A DNA stretch of 64,000 nt. Source: Nocardiopsis alba DSM 43377 (GTDB lineage: Bacteria; Actinomycetota; Actinomycetes; Streptosporangiales; Streptosporangiaceae). The position numbers and the translations under genes are program-made. The notes under the pieces are model-generated. The model was not told the origin of the DNA, searched no databases, and worked only from the letters and a program-made list of their open reading frames with translations. Of the stretch, positions 8,705 through 17,148 are shown one piece after another. Within the stretch, counting starts at the first letter, position 1. Each line of letters starts with the position of its first letter. The stretch is taken from positions 186,001 through 250,000 of the forward strand of contig NZ_ANAC01000011.1 in NCBI RefSeq assembly GCF_000341225.1, in the 5' to 3' direction.

Positions 8705-9553
8705 GTGGACCAGAACACTCCGAAGACCGGTAAGACCGGAAGCCGGACCAAGAGCGAGGGAACCGGGGGTTCCGCGAAGGAACGCGGGCCGGACCAGAAC
8801 ACGGAGAACCCGGAGAACACACGCCCGGAGAGGCCGGAGAACGCCCCCGAGCCCGTCGGCGCCTCGGGAGACGGTGGGGAGACCGACGTCCTCCTCGACG
8901 TCCCCACCCTGAAGGTCGACGAGATCGAGCTGGAGGTCGAGAACCTGGCGGCCTCCGTCTCACTCCAGGCCGAAGTGCTGGACCTGCTCAACCTGAAGGT
9001 GGGGGCGGACGTGGGCCTGGGCCGCGTCCACCTCGGCATCAAGGGGGTCGAGGCCCAGGCGCTGCTGAAGGTCAGGCTCGACAACGTTCGGGAGATCATC
9101 GCCCGTGTCCTCCAGACCATCGACGCGAACCCGCAGATCCTGGAGCAGGTGACCCGGGGTGTGGGGGCCGGGATCCAAGAGGTGGCGGGCGGCACGGGCC
9201 GCGCCGTCGGGGCCTTGGGTGAGGGTGCCGGGAACGCCGTGGAGGACGTCGGTGAGGGCGCCGGAAGCGCGGTGAAGGAAGTGGGCGAGGGCGCCGGAGG
9301 CGCGGTGAAGGACGTCGGCGAAGGCGCGGGCACCGCCGTGAAGGACGTCGGCGAAGGCGCAGGGAGCGCCGTGGAGGACGTCGGAGAGGGTGCCGAGAAC
9401 GCGGTGAAGGACGTCGGCGAGGGCGCCGGGGACACCGCGAAGAACGCCTCGAAGGCGGCCCGCGGTGTGGCAGAGGAGGCCGGCAAGAACGCCGGGAGCA
9501 CGGCGAAACGGAAGACCGGACGCTCCGGCGGCAAGAGCGGGGGCGGAAAGTGA
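8705..9553 (+). CDS. Conserved actinobacterial-type protein with seven 11-residue tandem repeats
   Basis: A 282-residue protein from GTG 8705 (MDQNTPKTGK), with GGAAGGG ten bases upstream; a GTG at 8672 would add 11 residues. Residues 1-60 are polar and disordered. Residues ~60-165 form a conserved region (DVLLDVPTLKVDEIELEVEN; LLNLKVGADVGLGRVHLGIK; LLKVRLDNVREIIARVLQTI), probably amphipathic beta/alpha. Residues 171-247 are seven 11-mers of type VGEGAGxAVKD. The C-terminus is Lys/Gly-rich. Eleven-residue periodicity gives long amphipathic helices like those of LEA or YtxH-type proteins, suggesting membrane-surface or desiccation-related behaviour; this is inference. It overlaps the next gene by 4 bp (GTGA). 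Confidence 0.82.
   Translation: MDQNTPKTGKTGSRTKSEGTGGSAKERGPDQNTENPENTRPERPENAPEPVGASGDGGETDVLLDVPTLKVDEIELEVENLAASVSLQAEVLDLLNLKVGADVGLGRVHLGIKGVEAQALLKVRLDNVREIIARVLQTIDANPQILEQVTRGVGAGIQEVAGGTGRAVGALGEGAGNAVEDVGEGAGSAVKEVGEGAGGAVKDVGEGAGTAVKDVGEGAGSAVEDVGEGAENAVKDVGEGAGDTAKNASKAARGVAEEAGKNAGSTAKRKTGRSGGKSGGGK
9215..9445 (+). repeat. 33-bp tandem repeat, seven units, coding
   Basis: Seven consecutive 33-bp units encode LGEGAGNAVED, VGEGAGSAVKE, VGEGAGGAVKD, VGEGAGTAVKD, VGEGAGSAVED, VGEGAENAVKD and VGEGAGDTAKN. Differences between units are mostly synonymous or at the seventh residue, implying recent expansion under selection on the helix. Confidence 0.9.
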
Positions 9554-9804
9554 ACACCCGGAGACCGTCCGAGTACGACGTGGAGATCGGCGCGTCGCTC
9601 TCCGCGGACGAACTGACGTTCCATGAGACATCGAAGGTCGAGTCCCGCTACGGGGGAGAACCGGGGGCCGAGGGCACCGTGAGCGGCGACCGCTCGGGTC
9701 TGCCCCGTCCCGTCGAGACCGGGGTGGTCTACGAGGACGTGCGCGTCGACTACCGGCTCGCCGCGCGACTCCGCACGCCCAAGGAGGGCATCGAGGAGGA
9801 GTGA
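9550..9804 (+). CDS. Small hypothetical protein coupled to the repeat protein
   Basis: An 84-residue protein starting with GTG inside the GTGA overlap with the stop of the upstream repeat protein, an arrangement for translational coupling. The sequence (MNTRRPSEYDVEIGASLSAD... VYEDVRVDYRLAARLRTPKE) is acidic at its end and lacks Cys, signal peptide or membrane segment. It is likely an obligate partner of the repeat protein. Ends just before a hairpin shared with the convergent tRNA gene. No family is recognised. Confidence 0.75.
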   Translation: MNTRRPSEYDVEIGASLSADELTFHETSKVESRYGGEPGAEGTVSGDRSGLPRPVETGVVYEDVRVDYRLAARLRTPKEGIEEE

Positions 9805-9844
9805 GCGGGAACGCTCATTCGCGCGCAGCCGGGCCGGACACGAC

Positions 9845-9879
9845 GAAGGGGTCCCTACCACGTGGGCAGGAACCCCTTC
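9845..9879. terminator. Hairpin terminator next to tRNA-Ser
   Basis: GAAGGGGT (9845-9852) pairs with ACCCCTTC (9872-9879); the interior CCC/GGG extends the stem. The core CCACGTGGGCAGG is identical to that of the terminator at 7963-7993. Confidence 0.65.
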
Positions 9880-9886
9880 TGACCGG

Positions 9887-9973
9887 CGGAGGATATGGGA
9901 TTTGAACCCATGAGGGGGTTGCCCCCCAACCGCATTAGCAGTGCGGCGCCCTAGGCCTCTAGGCGAATCCTCC
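9887..9973 (-). tRNA. tRNA-Ser (anticodon GCU)
   Basis: Read on the minus strand, the acceptor stem GGAGGAT pairs with ATCCTCC, followed by discriminator G. The anticodon arm is CCGCA-CTGCTAA-TGCGG, anticodon GCT, reading AGC/AGU. A long variable arm (GGGGGG...CCCCC) is typical of serine tRNAs, and the T arm is ATGGG-TTCAAAT-CCCAT. The 3' CCA is not encoded. No integrase gene is nearby, so there is no sign that it serves as an attachment site here. Confidence 0.96.
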
Positions 9974-10079
9974 TGGCTGCGACCAGCCTACAGAGCGGGG
10001 GGTCCCTGCGCAAAACGAATCTCGCGCGGCGGCGTGGGCCGGGAGGGGACGGACCGGACTCGCCCCCTCCCGGCGCAGG

Positions 10080-12023
10080 TCAGGGCTCGCGTGGGTGGGG
10101 GACCGACGGAGCCCGGTAGGCGCTCGCCTGAAGTTCCCACAGTTCCCGGTACAGGCCGTCGCCGGCCATGAGTTCGTCGTGCGTGCCCTGGGCGATCACA
10201 CGTCCGCGCTCGAGGACGACGATGTGGTCGGCCATGCGCACGGAGGCCAGGCGGTGTGTGATCAACACGACGGCGGCGCCGGTACGTCGGGCGTGGTCGT
10301 GCACCGAGGCGAAGAAGCCGTGCTCGGCGCGGGCGTCCATGGCGGCGGTGGGTTCGTCGGCGATCAGCAGCGGAACCGCGTCGCCGTCGTCGCCCCGGTA
10401 GAAGGAGCGGGCCGCCGCCAGCCTCTGCCACTGGCCGCCGGAGGGTTCGACGCCGTGGAGGAAGCGTTTGTCCAGCAGGGTCTCCCAGCCGTGTTCGAAG
10501 CGGGCCACGACACGATCGGCCTGGGCGGCCGTGGCCGCGCGGGTCAGACGTTCGGCGTCGTTCGGGCTGCTCATGACGGTGTTGCCGCGCGCGGTCAGCG
10601 GCCAGTGCGTGTGGTCCTGGGCGATCACCGAGATCCGTTCGCGCAGGCTCACCCCGTCCACCTCGGAGAGGTCGGTGTCGTCCCAGAGCACGACGCCCTT
10701 CTGCGGTGTGTACAGACCGGACAGCAGTTTGGCGAGGGTGCTCTTGCCCGAGCCGTTCTCGCCGACCAGCGCGATCGTCCGGCCTCGATGGAGGGTGAGC
10801 GTCACGTCCTTCAGGGCCGTCCCCTCTCCGGAGGGGTAGCCGAAGGTCACGTCGCGCAGTTCGATCCGTTCGAACCCGGTCGGGGCGGGCTTCAGGCCGG
10901 GGCGGGGGAGAAGGGATCGGGCCTGCCGGTGGAAGGCCACGAGATCGGAGAAGTACAGGCCCGACTCGTACACCCGGGTCACGGCGTGCAGGGCGTTGGC
11001 CAGCGCCCCTTGGGCGACGCGGACGGCCACGACGGCGGTCCCGGCGACCGCGATCGGCACGACCCCCTGGGTCAGGAGGAGGGCGAGGACCGCGAACACG
11101 CCGGCCGTCACCAGACCTCCGGCGGCGTCGCCGGCCAGGCGGACCATGGACTGGCGGGTGGCCAGGCCCAGGTGGACGTCCAGCTCCCGGCGGGCCACCC
11201 GGTCGAACTCGGTGAGCAGACGGCTCTCCATGGTGAAGGACCGGACCTCGGCGGCGCTGTCCCGGGAGGTCATGAGCTGTTCGAGCATGTACTTGCGGCG
11301 GTGGCCCTCCGTGAACGCCAGGAGCATCCGGTACCTCATGCGAGCGGAGGCGGAGGCGCCCCACCACTGGGGGACCATCGCCAGGAGGAGCAGCGGGACG
11401 AGGACGGGGTGCAGGGCGCTCAGCACCCCGGCCGCGGCGACGATGCCGACCAGTCCGGTGAGCACGTCGGCGCTCTGGCGGACCAGGGCGCCGGCCTCGT
11501 CGCAGCCGCGGGTACGGGAGCGGAACAGGTGATCGTGGAAGTCGCTGTCGTCGAAGGAGCGCAGCTCCACGGCGGTGGCGTCGCGCAGCAGGCGCCGTTC
11601 GGCGGTCAGCACGACCTTGGGCTCCAGTCGGGCCTGGGCGCGTCCGGCCAGGGCGCCGCAGCCTCCCCGCGCGACCAGGGCCGCGAGCAACAGGAGCAGG
11701 GAGGGCAGGGCCGAGGCCATCCGCTCCGGGGTGGGGACCTCGGCGAAGAGTTCGGTGAGCACCGCCGTGGTGGCGACCAGCGCCCAGGCGGTGGCGGCGC
11801 CGGATCCGAGGTTGAACAGGACGGTCGCGACGACGTCGCCGGGGCCGCTCCGCCAGGCCAGGGTGGTGGCCCGGCCGAGGAGCGAGGGCATGTGACGGGC
11901 GATCCGGATCCAGGAGGAGTCGAGCATCGTGGAGCCGTGCCGGTTCCACTGGGGCGGGGCGAGTTCGGGCAGGTCGAGGCCGTCGCCCGGGGCGGGTTCC
12001 TTGACGGCGTGGCGGGTGCGCAC
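10080..12023 (-). CDS. ABC transporter, fused permease and ATPase (half-transporter exporter)
   Basis: A 647-residue protein. GTG at 12023 is chosen because AGGAGG sits 6-8 bases upstream; an extension to 12125 has no such site. The N-terminal ~360 residues form a six-helix exporter membrane domain (e.g. ALPSLLLLLAALVARGGCG; LVTAGVFAVLALLLTQG). The ATPase has Walker A GENGSGKST, Q-loop VIAQDH, signature PSGGQWQRLAAARS (Pro replaces the usual Leu), Walker B LLIADEPTAAMD and H-loop LITHRLASV. It should work as a homodimer; the substrate is unknown. No separate partner ABC gene or peptide precursor is adjacent. The neighbouring minus-strand ECF sigma factor is 301 bp upstream and probably separately transcribed. 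Confidence 0.9.
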   Translation of the reverse strand: MRTRHAVKEPAPGDGLDLPELAPPQWNRHGSTMLDSSWIRIARHMPSLLGRATTLAWRSGPGDVVATVLFNLGSGAATAWALVATTAVLTELFAEVPTPERMASALPSLLLLLAALVARGGCGALAGRAQARLEPKVVLTAERRLLRDATAVELRSFDDSDFHDHLFRSRTRGCDEAGALVRQSADVLTGLVGIVAAAGVLSALHPVLVPLLLLAMVPQWWGASASARMRYRMLLAFTEGHRRKYMLEQLMTSRDSAAEVRSFTMESRLLTEFDRVARRELDVHLGLATRQSMVRLAGDAAGGLVTAGVFAVLALLLTQGVVPIAVAGTAVVAVRVAQGALANALHAVTRVYESGLYFSDLVAFHRQARSLLPRPGLKPAPTGFERIELRDVTFGYPSGEGTALKDVTLTLHRGRTIALVGENGSGKSTLAKLLSGLYTPQKGVVLWDDTDLSEVDGVSLRERISVIAQDHTHWPLTARGNTVMSSPNDAERLTRAATAAQADRVVARFEHGWETLLDKRFLHGVEPSGGQWQRLAAARSFYRGDDGDAVPLLIADEPTAAMDARAEHGFFASVHDHARRTGAAVVLITHRLASVRMADHIVVLERGRVIAQGTHDELMAGDGLYRELWELQASAYRAPSVPHPREP

Positions 12024-12324
12024 GGGGGTTCCTCCTGGAGCTCGGCGGATCGGAAGGGCCGATGATGACCGGGAGGGGTGTCGTTCGAAAGGGCGCCGGA
12101 GGGTTGCGGGCGGTCCGGATCGCACTCCAGTTCGATGCGGTCGCCCTGCCCTGGGAGGGTCGTGGGAGATGTCGGTGGGGAATCCGGTGGGATAGTCGCG
12201 ATCCGATTCCCCGTGCGAATCGGTCCCGCGCGAAGTGCGCGGTGGGGCGCCGATGGCCGGTGGTCCGGTGTCCGCGGCGCGTCGGTGTCCTCGAAACGGG
12301 GAGGGGGCCTGGTGGCCGGGTCGG
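12024..12324. other. Intergenic region upstream of the ABC exporter
   Basis: About 300 bases with no convincing gene. It should hold the exporter promoter and the 3' end of the sigma-factor transcript. A 7-bp inverted repeat (CCGATTC...GAATCGG) lies near 12203-12225; no clear promoter hexamers were identified. Confidence 0.4.
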
Positions 12325-12852
12325 TCAGCCGGTGGTGCGTTCGATGATGAGGTCGGCGTCGCGGCGCAGTTTCTCGACGGAGCGGGACAGGGTGCTCTTC
12401 ACGGTCCCGATGGTCACGCCGAGGCGTTCGGCGATCTGCGCCTCGGTGAGGTCCTCGTAGTAGCGCAGGATCACCGTCGTGCGCTGACGGTCGGGCAGGC
12501 GGTCGATGGCCCGCGTCACGACGTCGGCCAGATCGCTGCGCCAGGTGGGGTCGTCCACGCGCTGCTCGGGGATCTCGTCGGTGGGGTAGACGTCGAGTCG
12601 GGCACGGCGCCATTCGGAGATCTGGGTGTTGACCATGGCCCGACGGACGTAGCCGTCGCGTGCCCGGGGGTTGGCGATGCGGCCCCAGGCGAGGAAGGTC
12701 TTGACCAGCGCCGCCTGGAGGAGGTCCTCGGCGTCGGCGTGGCTGTTGGTGAGGGATCGGGCCATGCGCAGCAGCGCGGGGCCGCGCTCGGCCACGTAGC
12801 GGCCGAACTCCTCGGAGTTGGGGGTACGGGTGGTTCCCGTCACGCCGACCAC
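12325..12852 (-). CDS. SigE-family ECF RNA polymerase sigma factor
   Basis: About 175 residues. Region 2 spans EEFGRYVAERGPALLRMARS to AEDLLQAALVKTFLAWGRI, and the following segment RDGYVRRAMVNTQISEWRR is typical of the actinobacterial SigE/SigM-like ECF group. Region 4 is a clear helix-turn-helix (LPDRQRTTVILRYYEDLTEA; IAERLGVTIGTVKSTLSRSV). The start is either GTG 12852 or GTG 12843; a GAAGG motif lies 3 or 12 bases upstream, so neither is ideal. No adjacent anti-sigma gene is visible, unlike many ECF factors; regulation may be transcriptional. It reads away from the cysteine-rich protein gene across a 378-bp gap. Confidence 0.88.
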   Translation of the reverse strand: MVGVTGTTRTPNSEEFGRYVAERGPALLRMARSLTNSHADAEDLLQAALVKTFLAWGRIANPRARDGYVRRAMVNTQISEWRRARLDVYPTDEIPEQRVDDPTWRSDLADVVTRAIDRLPDRQRTTVILRYYEDLTEAQIAERLGVTIGTVKSTLSRSVEKLRRDADLIIERTTG

Positions 12853-13230
12853 CGACCTTCACAGGTCGCGCCGACTCCCGTCACGCGACATCGTCGTGTT
12901 CCCTGCGGCCTCGGTCGCCGCCCTTGATTCTCACTGTCACACAGCGAACGCAAACGTCCGGGCACCTGGCGACCACGTGCCGACAAACCGCGCGAACGCG
13001 TTGGACACTCTCCTAAGCGACATCCTTCGCGAAGTCTCTTCGGTCGGTGCGCGATGCTCATGTCGTCACCGAGAGTGGTGGCGATGTGGGGAAAAGGGCG
13101 CGATCATGCAATACCCGGGAAATGTCACCGGCACGAACCGTGCCGTCACGGCGTGTGAGCGAGTGTTCGTGAAATCGAGGGTCACAATGGGCACTGATGG
13201 ACGAGTCGGGCGACAGGGGGCGCGAAGGAC
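12853..13230. other. Divergent promoter region, no gene
   Basis: A 378-bp gap between the divergent sigma factor and the cysteine-rich protein, lower in GC than its surroundings. Short open frames here have poor codon bias. It must contain promoters for both directions, but no hexamer pair was confidently placed. Confidence 0.5.
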
Positions 13231-14202
13231 ATGTCAGTGATGACGGACAGTGGTCGGGAACGCCGTCGGTTCACGTCGACGGTGCTCGGAGCCGCGGCCG
13301 CACCCGAACCCACCCCGATCCACCAACGCGTCGTACGCGGCGTGGTCGTGGACGCGACCCGGTACATGTTCTGCCTGGCCACCCCGCGAGGGGAGGAACG
13401 CTTCCTCTACGAGAACAGCACCACCTTCTGGCGGGGCGGAGAGATCCTCGCCACCGAACTGCGCCCCGGCGACGACGTTGTGGTCCGGTGCTCGCAGGAC
13501 GGCCGCCTGATCGCCGAACGGGTCTGGGCGCGGGTGGCCCGCGCCACCGGGGTGATCGTGGAACGGGAGGGGGACACGCTCACCCTCGATCCCGGCCATG
13601 GCCGCCCTCGGACCACCGTGGTCCTGCCCTACCGGACCTCGGGGCGGATCACGGTCCGTCACCCCAGGCTGGAGCCGGGGTACCTGTTCGACGCGGTCGG
13701 TATCTGGGAGGACGGCGCCGTGTGGGCGGCCCGCCCGGCCACCACCCAGCCGCCCCACCCGCTGGACGCCTCTCCACGTAGACCGCCGGTCCGCGAGTAC
13801 TCCACGACGGTCGAGGGGATCGTGAGCTGGTACGACCCGGCCCGGGGCCGCTCGTCCCACCTGGACCCCCGGGCCCAGGCGCCGGGCGCCGCCTACCCCG
13901 CACTGGACCGGTCGGGGCATGAGGGCCGATGCGACCGGAGGACCTCGTGTCTGCCGTTGCCGCTGCTGTCGACGGGGGCCACGCTCAGCCTGCGCAACGA
14001 CTGCACCCGGGACACGGCGGTCGTGCCCGTCATCGACTGCGCCGCCTCCGACAGCTGGTTCTGCGACCTGTGCCCGGCCTGCGGGACCCGGGCGGCGGGG
14101 CGGATCGCCTCTCTCACCATGACCTCCTTCGTCGCCCTGGGCGGCCTGTTGGAGGTCGGCTGCTTCAACGCGACCATGACCGTCGCGAACCAGGAGGGAT
14201 GA
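13231..14202 (+). CDS. Uncharacterised protein with Cys-rich, possibly double-psi beta-barrel C-terminus
   Basis: A 323-residue protein. ATG 13231 is used; ATG 13240 is also possible and better spaced from GAAGGA. Residues ~30-200 contain beta-rich segments (VVRGVVVDATRYMFCLATPR; LRPGDDVVVRCSQDG). The C-terminal ~90 residues contain about eight Cys (GRCDRRTSC; NDCTRDTAVVPVIDC; WFCDLCPACG; VGCFNATMTV). The order LSLRN, VVPVIDC, RIASLTMTSFVALG and GCFNATMTV recalls RlpA/expansin-like double-psi barrels (DPBB); this is an inference. No signal peptide is evident. Its stop is 3 bases before the MauE-like gene, so the two form an operon, possibly concerned with thiol or disulfide chemistry. Confidence 0.7.
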   Translation: MSVMTDSGRERRRFTSTVLGAAAAPEPTPIHQRVVRGVVVDATRYMFCLATPRGEERFLYENSTTFWRGGEILATELRPGDDVVVRCSQDGRLIAERVWARVARATGVIVEREGDTLTLDPGHGRPRTTVVLPYRTSGRITVRHPRLEPGYLFDAVGIWEDGAVWAARPATTQPPHPLDASPRRPPVREYSTTVEGIVSWYDPARGRSSHLDPRAQAPGAAYPALDRSGHEGRCDRRTSCLPLPLLSTGATLSLRNDCTRDTAVVPVIDCAASDSWFCDLCPACGTRAAGRIASLTMTSFVALGGLLEVGCFNATMTVANQEG

Positions 14203-14205
14203 TCG

Positions 14206-15201
14206 ATGTTCCCGGAGATCCTCGAAGCGATCAGAGAGGTGCAGGCGCCCCTGTTGGCGGCGCTGCTCCTGCTCGGCGCGGCGGCCAAGGCCTCTCCGCG
14301 TTCCGCGGGCACGGGGGCCGCGCTCCTGGTTCCACAGCGACTGCGCCGCCCCGTCACCCTCGCCACCTGTCTGGCGGAGGTGGGACTCGCGGTCGGTCTG
14401 TTGACCCTGACCGGGCCGGCGGCCGACGTGGTCCGCTGCCTCACCGTGCTGCTCTTCGCCGTGTCCGTCGGAGTTCTGCTCGTGGTCCGGCGGCGCGACC
14501 CGGAGGCCGGTTGCGGCTGCTTCGGCGGGCTGAGCCGCGAACCGATCGGGTGGCGGACGCTCTCCCGGGCGTCCCTGCTCGCGGTGGCCGCGGCGACCAC
14601 GATCGGTCTCGGCCCCAACGGATGGACGTCGGCCTCGGAACCCACCGTGACCCACGGGATCGTCCTCGGGGTGGAACTGCTCTTGCTGGGGCTGCTCAGC
14701 CCCGAGCTGCGCGAGGTGTTCTCGCGCGCGACCACCGGCGAGCCGTGCGCACTGCGGGAGGGGTCTCCACGTCGCTCCCTGAGGCGTCTGCGCCGTAGCG
14801 ACGTCTGGCGGACCAACGCCAAGGTGATGCTGGCCGACGAGCCGGAGGACACCTGGCGTCACGGCTGTTGGCGATTCCTGCGCTACGACGGGATGCGACA
14901 CGGTCGTCGGGTGGACGTCGTCTACGCGGTCCGTATCGGCGGACCGCGCCGGACCGGCGTGCGCGCGGCCCTGGTGGACCGTGAGAGCGGCGCGGTGATC
15001 GCCACCTTCGGAGCGGTCACGACCCTCGACCTCCAGGGGCCGCCGCGCAGGCTGCCCAAGCCGCGTCAGGCGGCCAAGAGGGACGAGGCCGAGGGGCGTG
15101 GCGGCCCCAAGCCCGGAACCCTGGCGGAGGAGCCTCCGGGCGAGGCCGGTCGCGGCATGCCGGGCGGCCCCTCGAAAGAGATCCAGGGCGCCGGGGCCTG
15201 A
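14206..15201 (+). CDS. MauE/DoxX-like membrane protein with extra C-terminal domain
   Basis: A 331-residue protein with ATG 14206 and ribosome site AGGAGG. The first ~170 residues hold four or five membrane helices (LLAALLLLGAAAKA; LATCLAEVGLAVGLLTL; LTVLLFAVSVGVLLVV; GIVLGVELLLLGLLS) with the motif GCGCFGGLSREPIGWRTLSR. A CxCFG motif followed by PIGW...RN/RA is typical of MauE, which supports disulfide formation in methylamine dehydrogenase maturation. Residues ~185-285 form a basic soluble domain; the tail is Pro/Lys-rich. Cys114 and Cys116 (approximate) could be redox-active. The coupling to the Cys-rich upstream protein suggests a membrane-linked thiol pair. The true substrate is unknown. 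Confidence 0.78.
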   Translation: MFPEILEAIREVQAPLLAALLLLGAAAKASPRSAGTGAALLVPQRLRRPVTLATCLAEVGLAVGLLTLTGPAADVVRCLTVLLFAVSVGVLLVVRRRDPEAGCGCFGGLSREPIGWRTLSRASLLAVAAATTIGLGPNGWTSASEPTVTHGIVLGVELLLLGLLSPELREVFSRATTGEPCALREGSPRRSLRRLRRSDVWRTNAKVMLADEPEDTWRHGCWRFLRYDGMRHGRRVDVVYAVRIGGPRRTGVRAALVDRESGAVIATFGAVTTLDLQGPPRRLPKPRQAAKRDEAEGRGGPKPGTLAEEPPGEAGRGMPGGPSKEIQGAGA

Positions 15202-15232
15202 GCGGGGGCGGGGCCCCGCCCTCGGCGGCGCC

Positions 15233-15940
15233 TCACCCCAGCATCTGCTCCTGTCGGTCGATGGCGGCCTCGCTGAAGTCCATGAGCATCCGCTCGTACT
15301 CGGCGGGGTCGCCCTGTCCCATGATCGAGACCGTGCCGAGCAGACCACCGTTGCGGTACATGACGGTGTACATGTGGTTCTCCCCGCTGTCGTCGGTCAC
15401 CTGGACGGTGAAGGCCCGGGAGCCGTCGCCCACCTCGGGCAGGTCCAGGTCGGCGACCCCGTAATCGGAGCTGGTGCCGTCCTCGTAGGTGGCGGTGTAC
15501 TCCGAGCAGCTCTCCGGGGGCTCGGTGGCGAGCGCCTCGGTCGCGGCCCCCTCGTCCAGCTGGACGAGGATGTGCGAGATCGTGCCGGGTTCCCACTCGT
15601 AGGCGGCCACGGAGGCGGGCGCCTCGCGCACCGCGTCCAACTCCCCCCACCGGTTGGCGGCGTCAAGGCATTCGGGCTTGTCCAGCACCGTCGCGGCCCG
15701 GACCTCCTCGGAGTACTGGACTGTGACAAGGTCGGAGTAGGTGCCGCTCTCGCTGCCCTCGGGCATCGGGGTCGCGTCCCTGACGTTCAACGGCTGGGCC
15801 TCGTGCAGTGCCGAGGCGGCCTCCGTGTCGGGGCCGTCGTTCTGTTCCTGTTCCGGACCGCCGCAGGCGGCCAAGAGGACCGCCAGGGGGACGGCCGCGG
15901 CCACGGCTCGCGTGGTGGGGGCGGTGCGGGACATAGGCAT
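15233..15940 (-). CDS. Secreted lipoprotein, function unknown
   Basis: A 235-residue protein with ATG 15940 and AGGAG eight bases upstream. The N-terminus is a lipoprotein signal: MPMSRTAPTTR, hydrophobic AVAAAVPLAVLLAAC, with lipobox LAAC and the acylated Cys about 26 residues in. The mature protein is acidic and has two further Cys (PECLD, ESCSEY) that could form a disulfide. The rest is alternating beta/alpha (HILVQLDEGAATEALA; AFTVQVTDDSGENHMYTVMY), resembling small actinobacterial surface lipoproteins. It converges on the MauE-like gene and diverges from hisC across 108 bp. No known family is assigned. Confidence 0.82.
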   Translation of the reverse strand: MPMSRTAPTTRAVAAAVPLAVLLAACGGPEQEQNDGPDTEAASALHEAQPLNVRDATPMPEGSESGTYSDLVTVQYSEEVRAATVLDKPECLDAANRWGELDAVREAPASVAAYEWEPGTISHILVQLDEGAATEALATEPPESCSEYTATYEDGTSSDYGVADLDLPEVGDGSRAFTVQVTDDSGENHMYTVMYRNGGLLGTVSIMGQGDPAEYERMLMDFSEAAIDRQEQMLG

Positions 15941-16048
15941 GGTGATATCTCCTGGTTCGTGCGATATTTCCACTTGGAGCGGTGACCGACCCGGACCTGT
16001 CATAGCTGAGAGTGTCGCGGGGCTAGCACAAAGTATTGAGGAAGGACA

Positions 16049-17131
16049 ATGGTGTCGGAGTCGAAATCGCCATATCTGCGGGCGGTACTGGAGTCCATCC
16101 CTCCCTACCGGGCGGGGATCAAGATCGTCGGGCCCGACGGTCGTTCCATCAAGCTGTCCTCCAACGAGAGCCCCTACGGTCCGCTCCCGTCCGTCCGTGA
16201 GGCCATCGCCGAGGCGGCGGCCGACCTGAACCGTTACCCGGACCCGGCCGCCGAGGACCTCGTCACCCGCCTCGCCGAACGTCTGGGCGTGCCCGAGGAT
16301 CACGTCGCCCTCGGCGCCGGCTCCGTCGGCATGCTCCAGCAGCTCTTGGAGGCCGTCGGCGAGCCGGGAACCGAGGTCGTCTACGCCTGGCGCTCCTTCG
16401 AGGCCTACCCCCTGCTGGTCGAACTGGCCGGGGTCTCCTCGGTCAAGGTGCCGCTCAAGGAGGAGGGGCACGACCTGGAGGCCATGCTGGAGGCGATCAA
16501 CGCCAACACGCGCATGGTGCTGATCTGCAACCCGAACAACCCGACCGGGACCACCGTGCGCGAGGCGGAGCTCGTCGACTTCCTCGACCGGGTCCCCGAC
16601 CACGTCCTGGTGATCCTGGACGAGGCCTACCGCGAGTACGTGCGCGACCCGGAGGTCCCCGACGGGATCTCCCTGTACCGGGACCGGCCCAACGTCGCCG
16701 TCCTGCGCACCTTCTCCAAGGCCTACGGGTTGGCCGCCGTGCGTCTGGGCTTCCTCGTCGGGCACCCGCAGGTGACCGGCGCGGTCCGCAAGACCCTCGT
16801 GCCCTTCGCGATCAACCACCTGGCCCAGGCGGCCGGGATCGCCTCCCTGAACGCCGAGGAGGAACTCCTGGAGCGCGTGGAGGCCACCGTCGCGGAGCGC
16901 GAGCGCGTCCGTGGCGCCCTTCTGGACGCCGGCTGGACGGTTCCCCCCACCGAGGGCAACTTCGTGTGGCTGCGTCTGGGAGAGCGGACCCTGGACTTCG
17001 CCGCGGCCTGCGCCGAGGTGGGTGTCGCGATTCGCCCCTTCCAGGGGGAGGGCGCCCGCGTCACCATCGCCTCACCCGAGGAGAACGACGCCTTCCTCGC
17101 GGTCGCGACCGTCTTCTCCGACCGTCGCTGA
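16049..17131 (+). CDS. hisC: Histidinol-phosphate / aromatic amino acid aminotransferase
   Basis: A 360-residue fold-type I PLP enzyme with ATG 16049 preceded by GAGGAAGG. Motifs: [13 protein letters not shown] (substrate Asn), [15 protein letters not shown] (cofactor phosphate), [18 protein letters not shown] (PLP Asp and Tyr) and [15 protein letters not shown] with the Schiff-base Lys; the C-terminal Arg lies in the [10 protein letters not shown] region. HisC converts imidazole-acetol phosphate plus Glu to histidinol phosphate. The gene stands alone, with no his genes around it. Actinobacterial solo paralogues of this length are often the phenylalanine/aromatic aminotransferase Pat, so the symbol is provisional. 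Diverges from the lipoprotein gene. Confidence 0.85.
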   Translation: MVSESKSPYLRAVLESIPPYRAGIKIVGPDGRSIKLSSNESPYGPLPSVREAIAEAAADLNRYPDPAAEDLVTRLAERLGVPEDHVALGAGSVGMLQQLLEAVGEPGTEVVYAWRSFEAYPLLVELAGVSSVKVPLKEEGHDLEAMLEAINANTRMVLICNPNNPTGTTVREAELVDFLDRVPDHVLVILDEAYREYVRDPEVPDGISLYRDRPNVAVLRTFSKAYGLAAVRLGFLVGHPQVTGAVRKTLVPFAINHLAQAAGIASLNAEEELLERVEATVAERERVRGALLDAGWTVPPTEGNFVWLRLGERTLDFAAACAEVGVAIRPFQGEGARVTIASPEENDAFLAVATVFSDRR

Positions 17132-17148
17132 CCCCTCGAAGGATCTCG

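Noticed and set aside
9887..9973. tRNA-Ser as integration site of a mobile element
   Set aside because: No integrase, no direct repeat of the tRNA 3' end and no composition change in the flanking genes.
9988..12065. Long open frames on both strands over the ABC transporter
   Set aside because: They are out of frame or antisense to the transporter, whose ATPase motifs fix the true frame; their products are Arg/Pro/Gly-rich without domains.
12818..13240. A 140-codon plus-strand frame between sigma factor and Cys-rich gene
   Set aside because: It overlaps the sigma-factor start, has weak third-position GC and no ribosome site or recognisable sequence.
15206..15221. GGGCGGGGCCCCGCCC as terminator between the MauE-like gene and the lipoprotein gene
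   Set aside because: It is a palindrome with no loop; a true stem would need re-pairing in a very GC-rich stretch, so it cannot be told from background.
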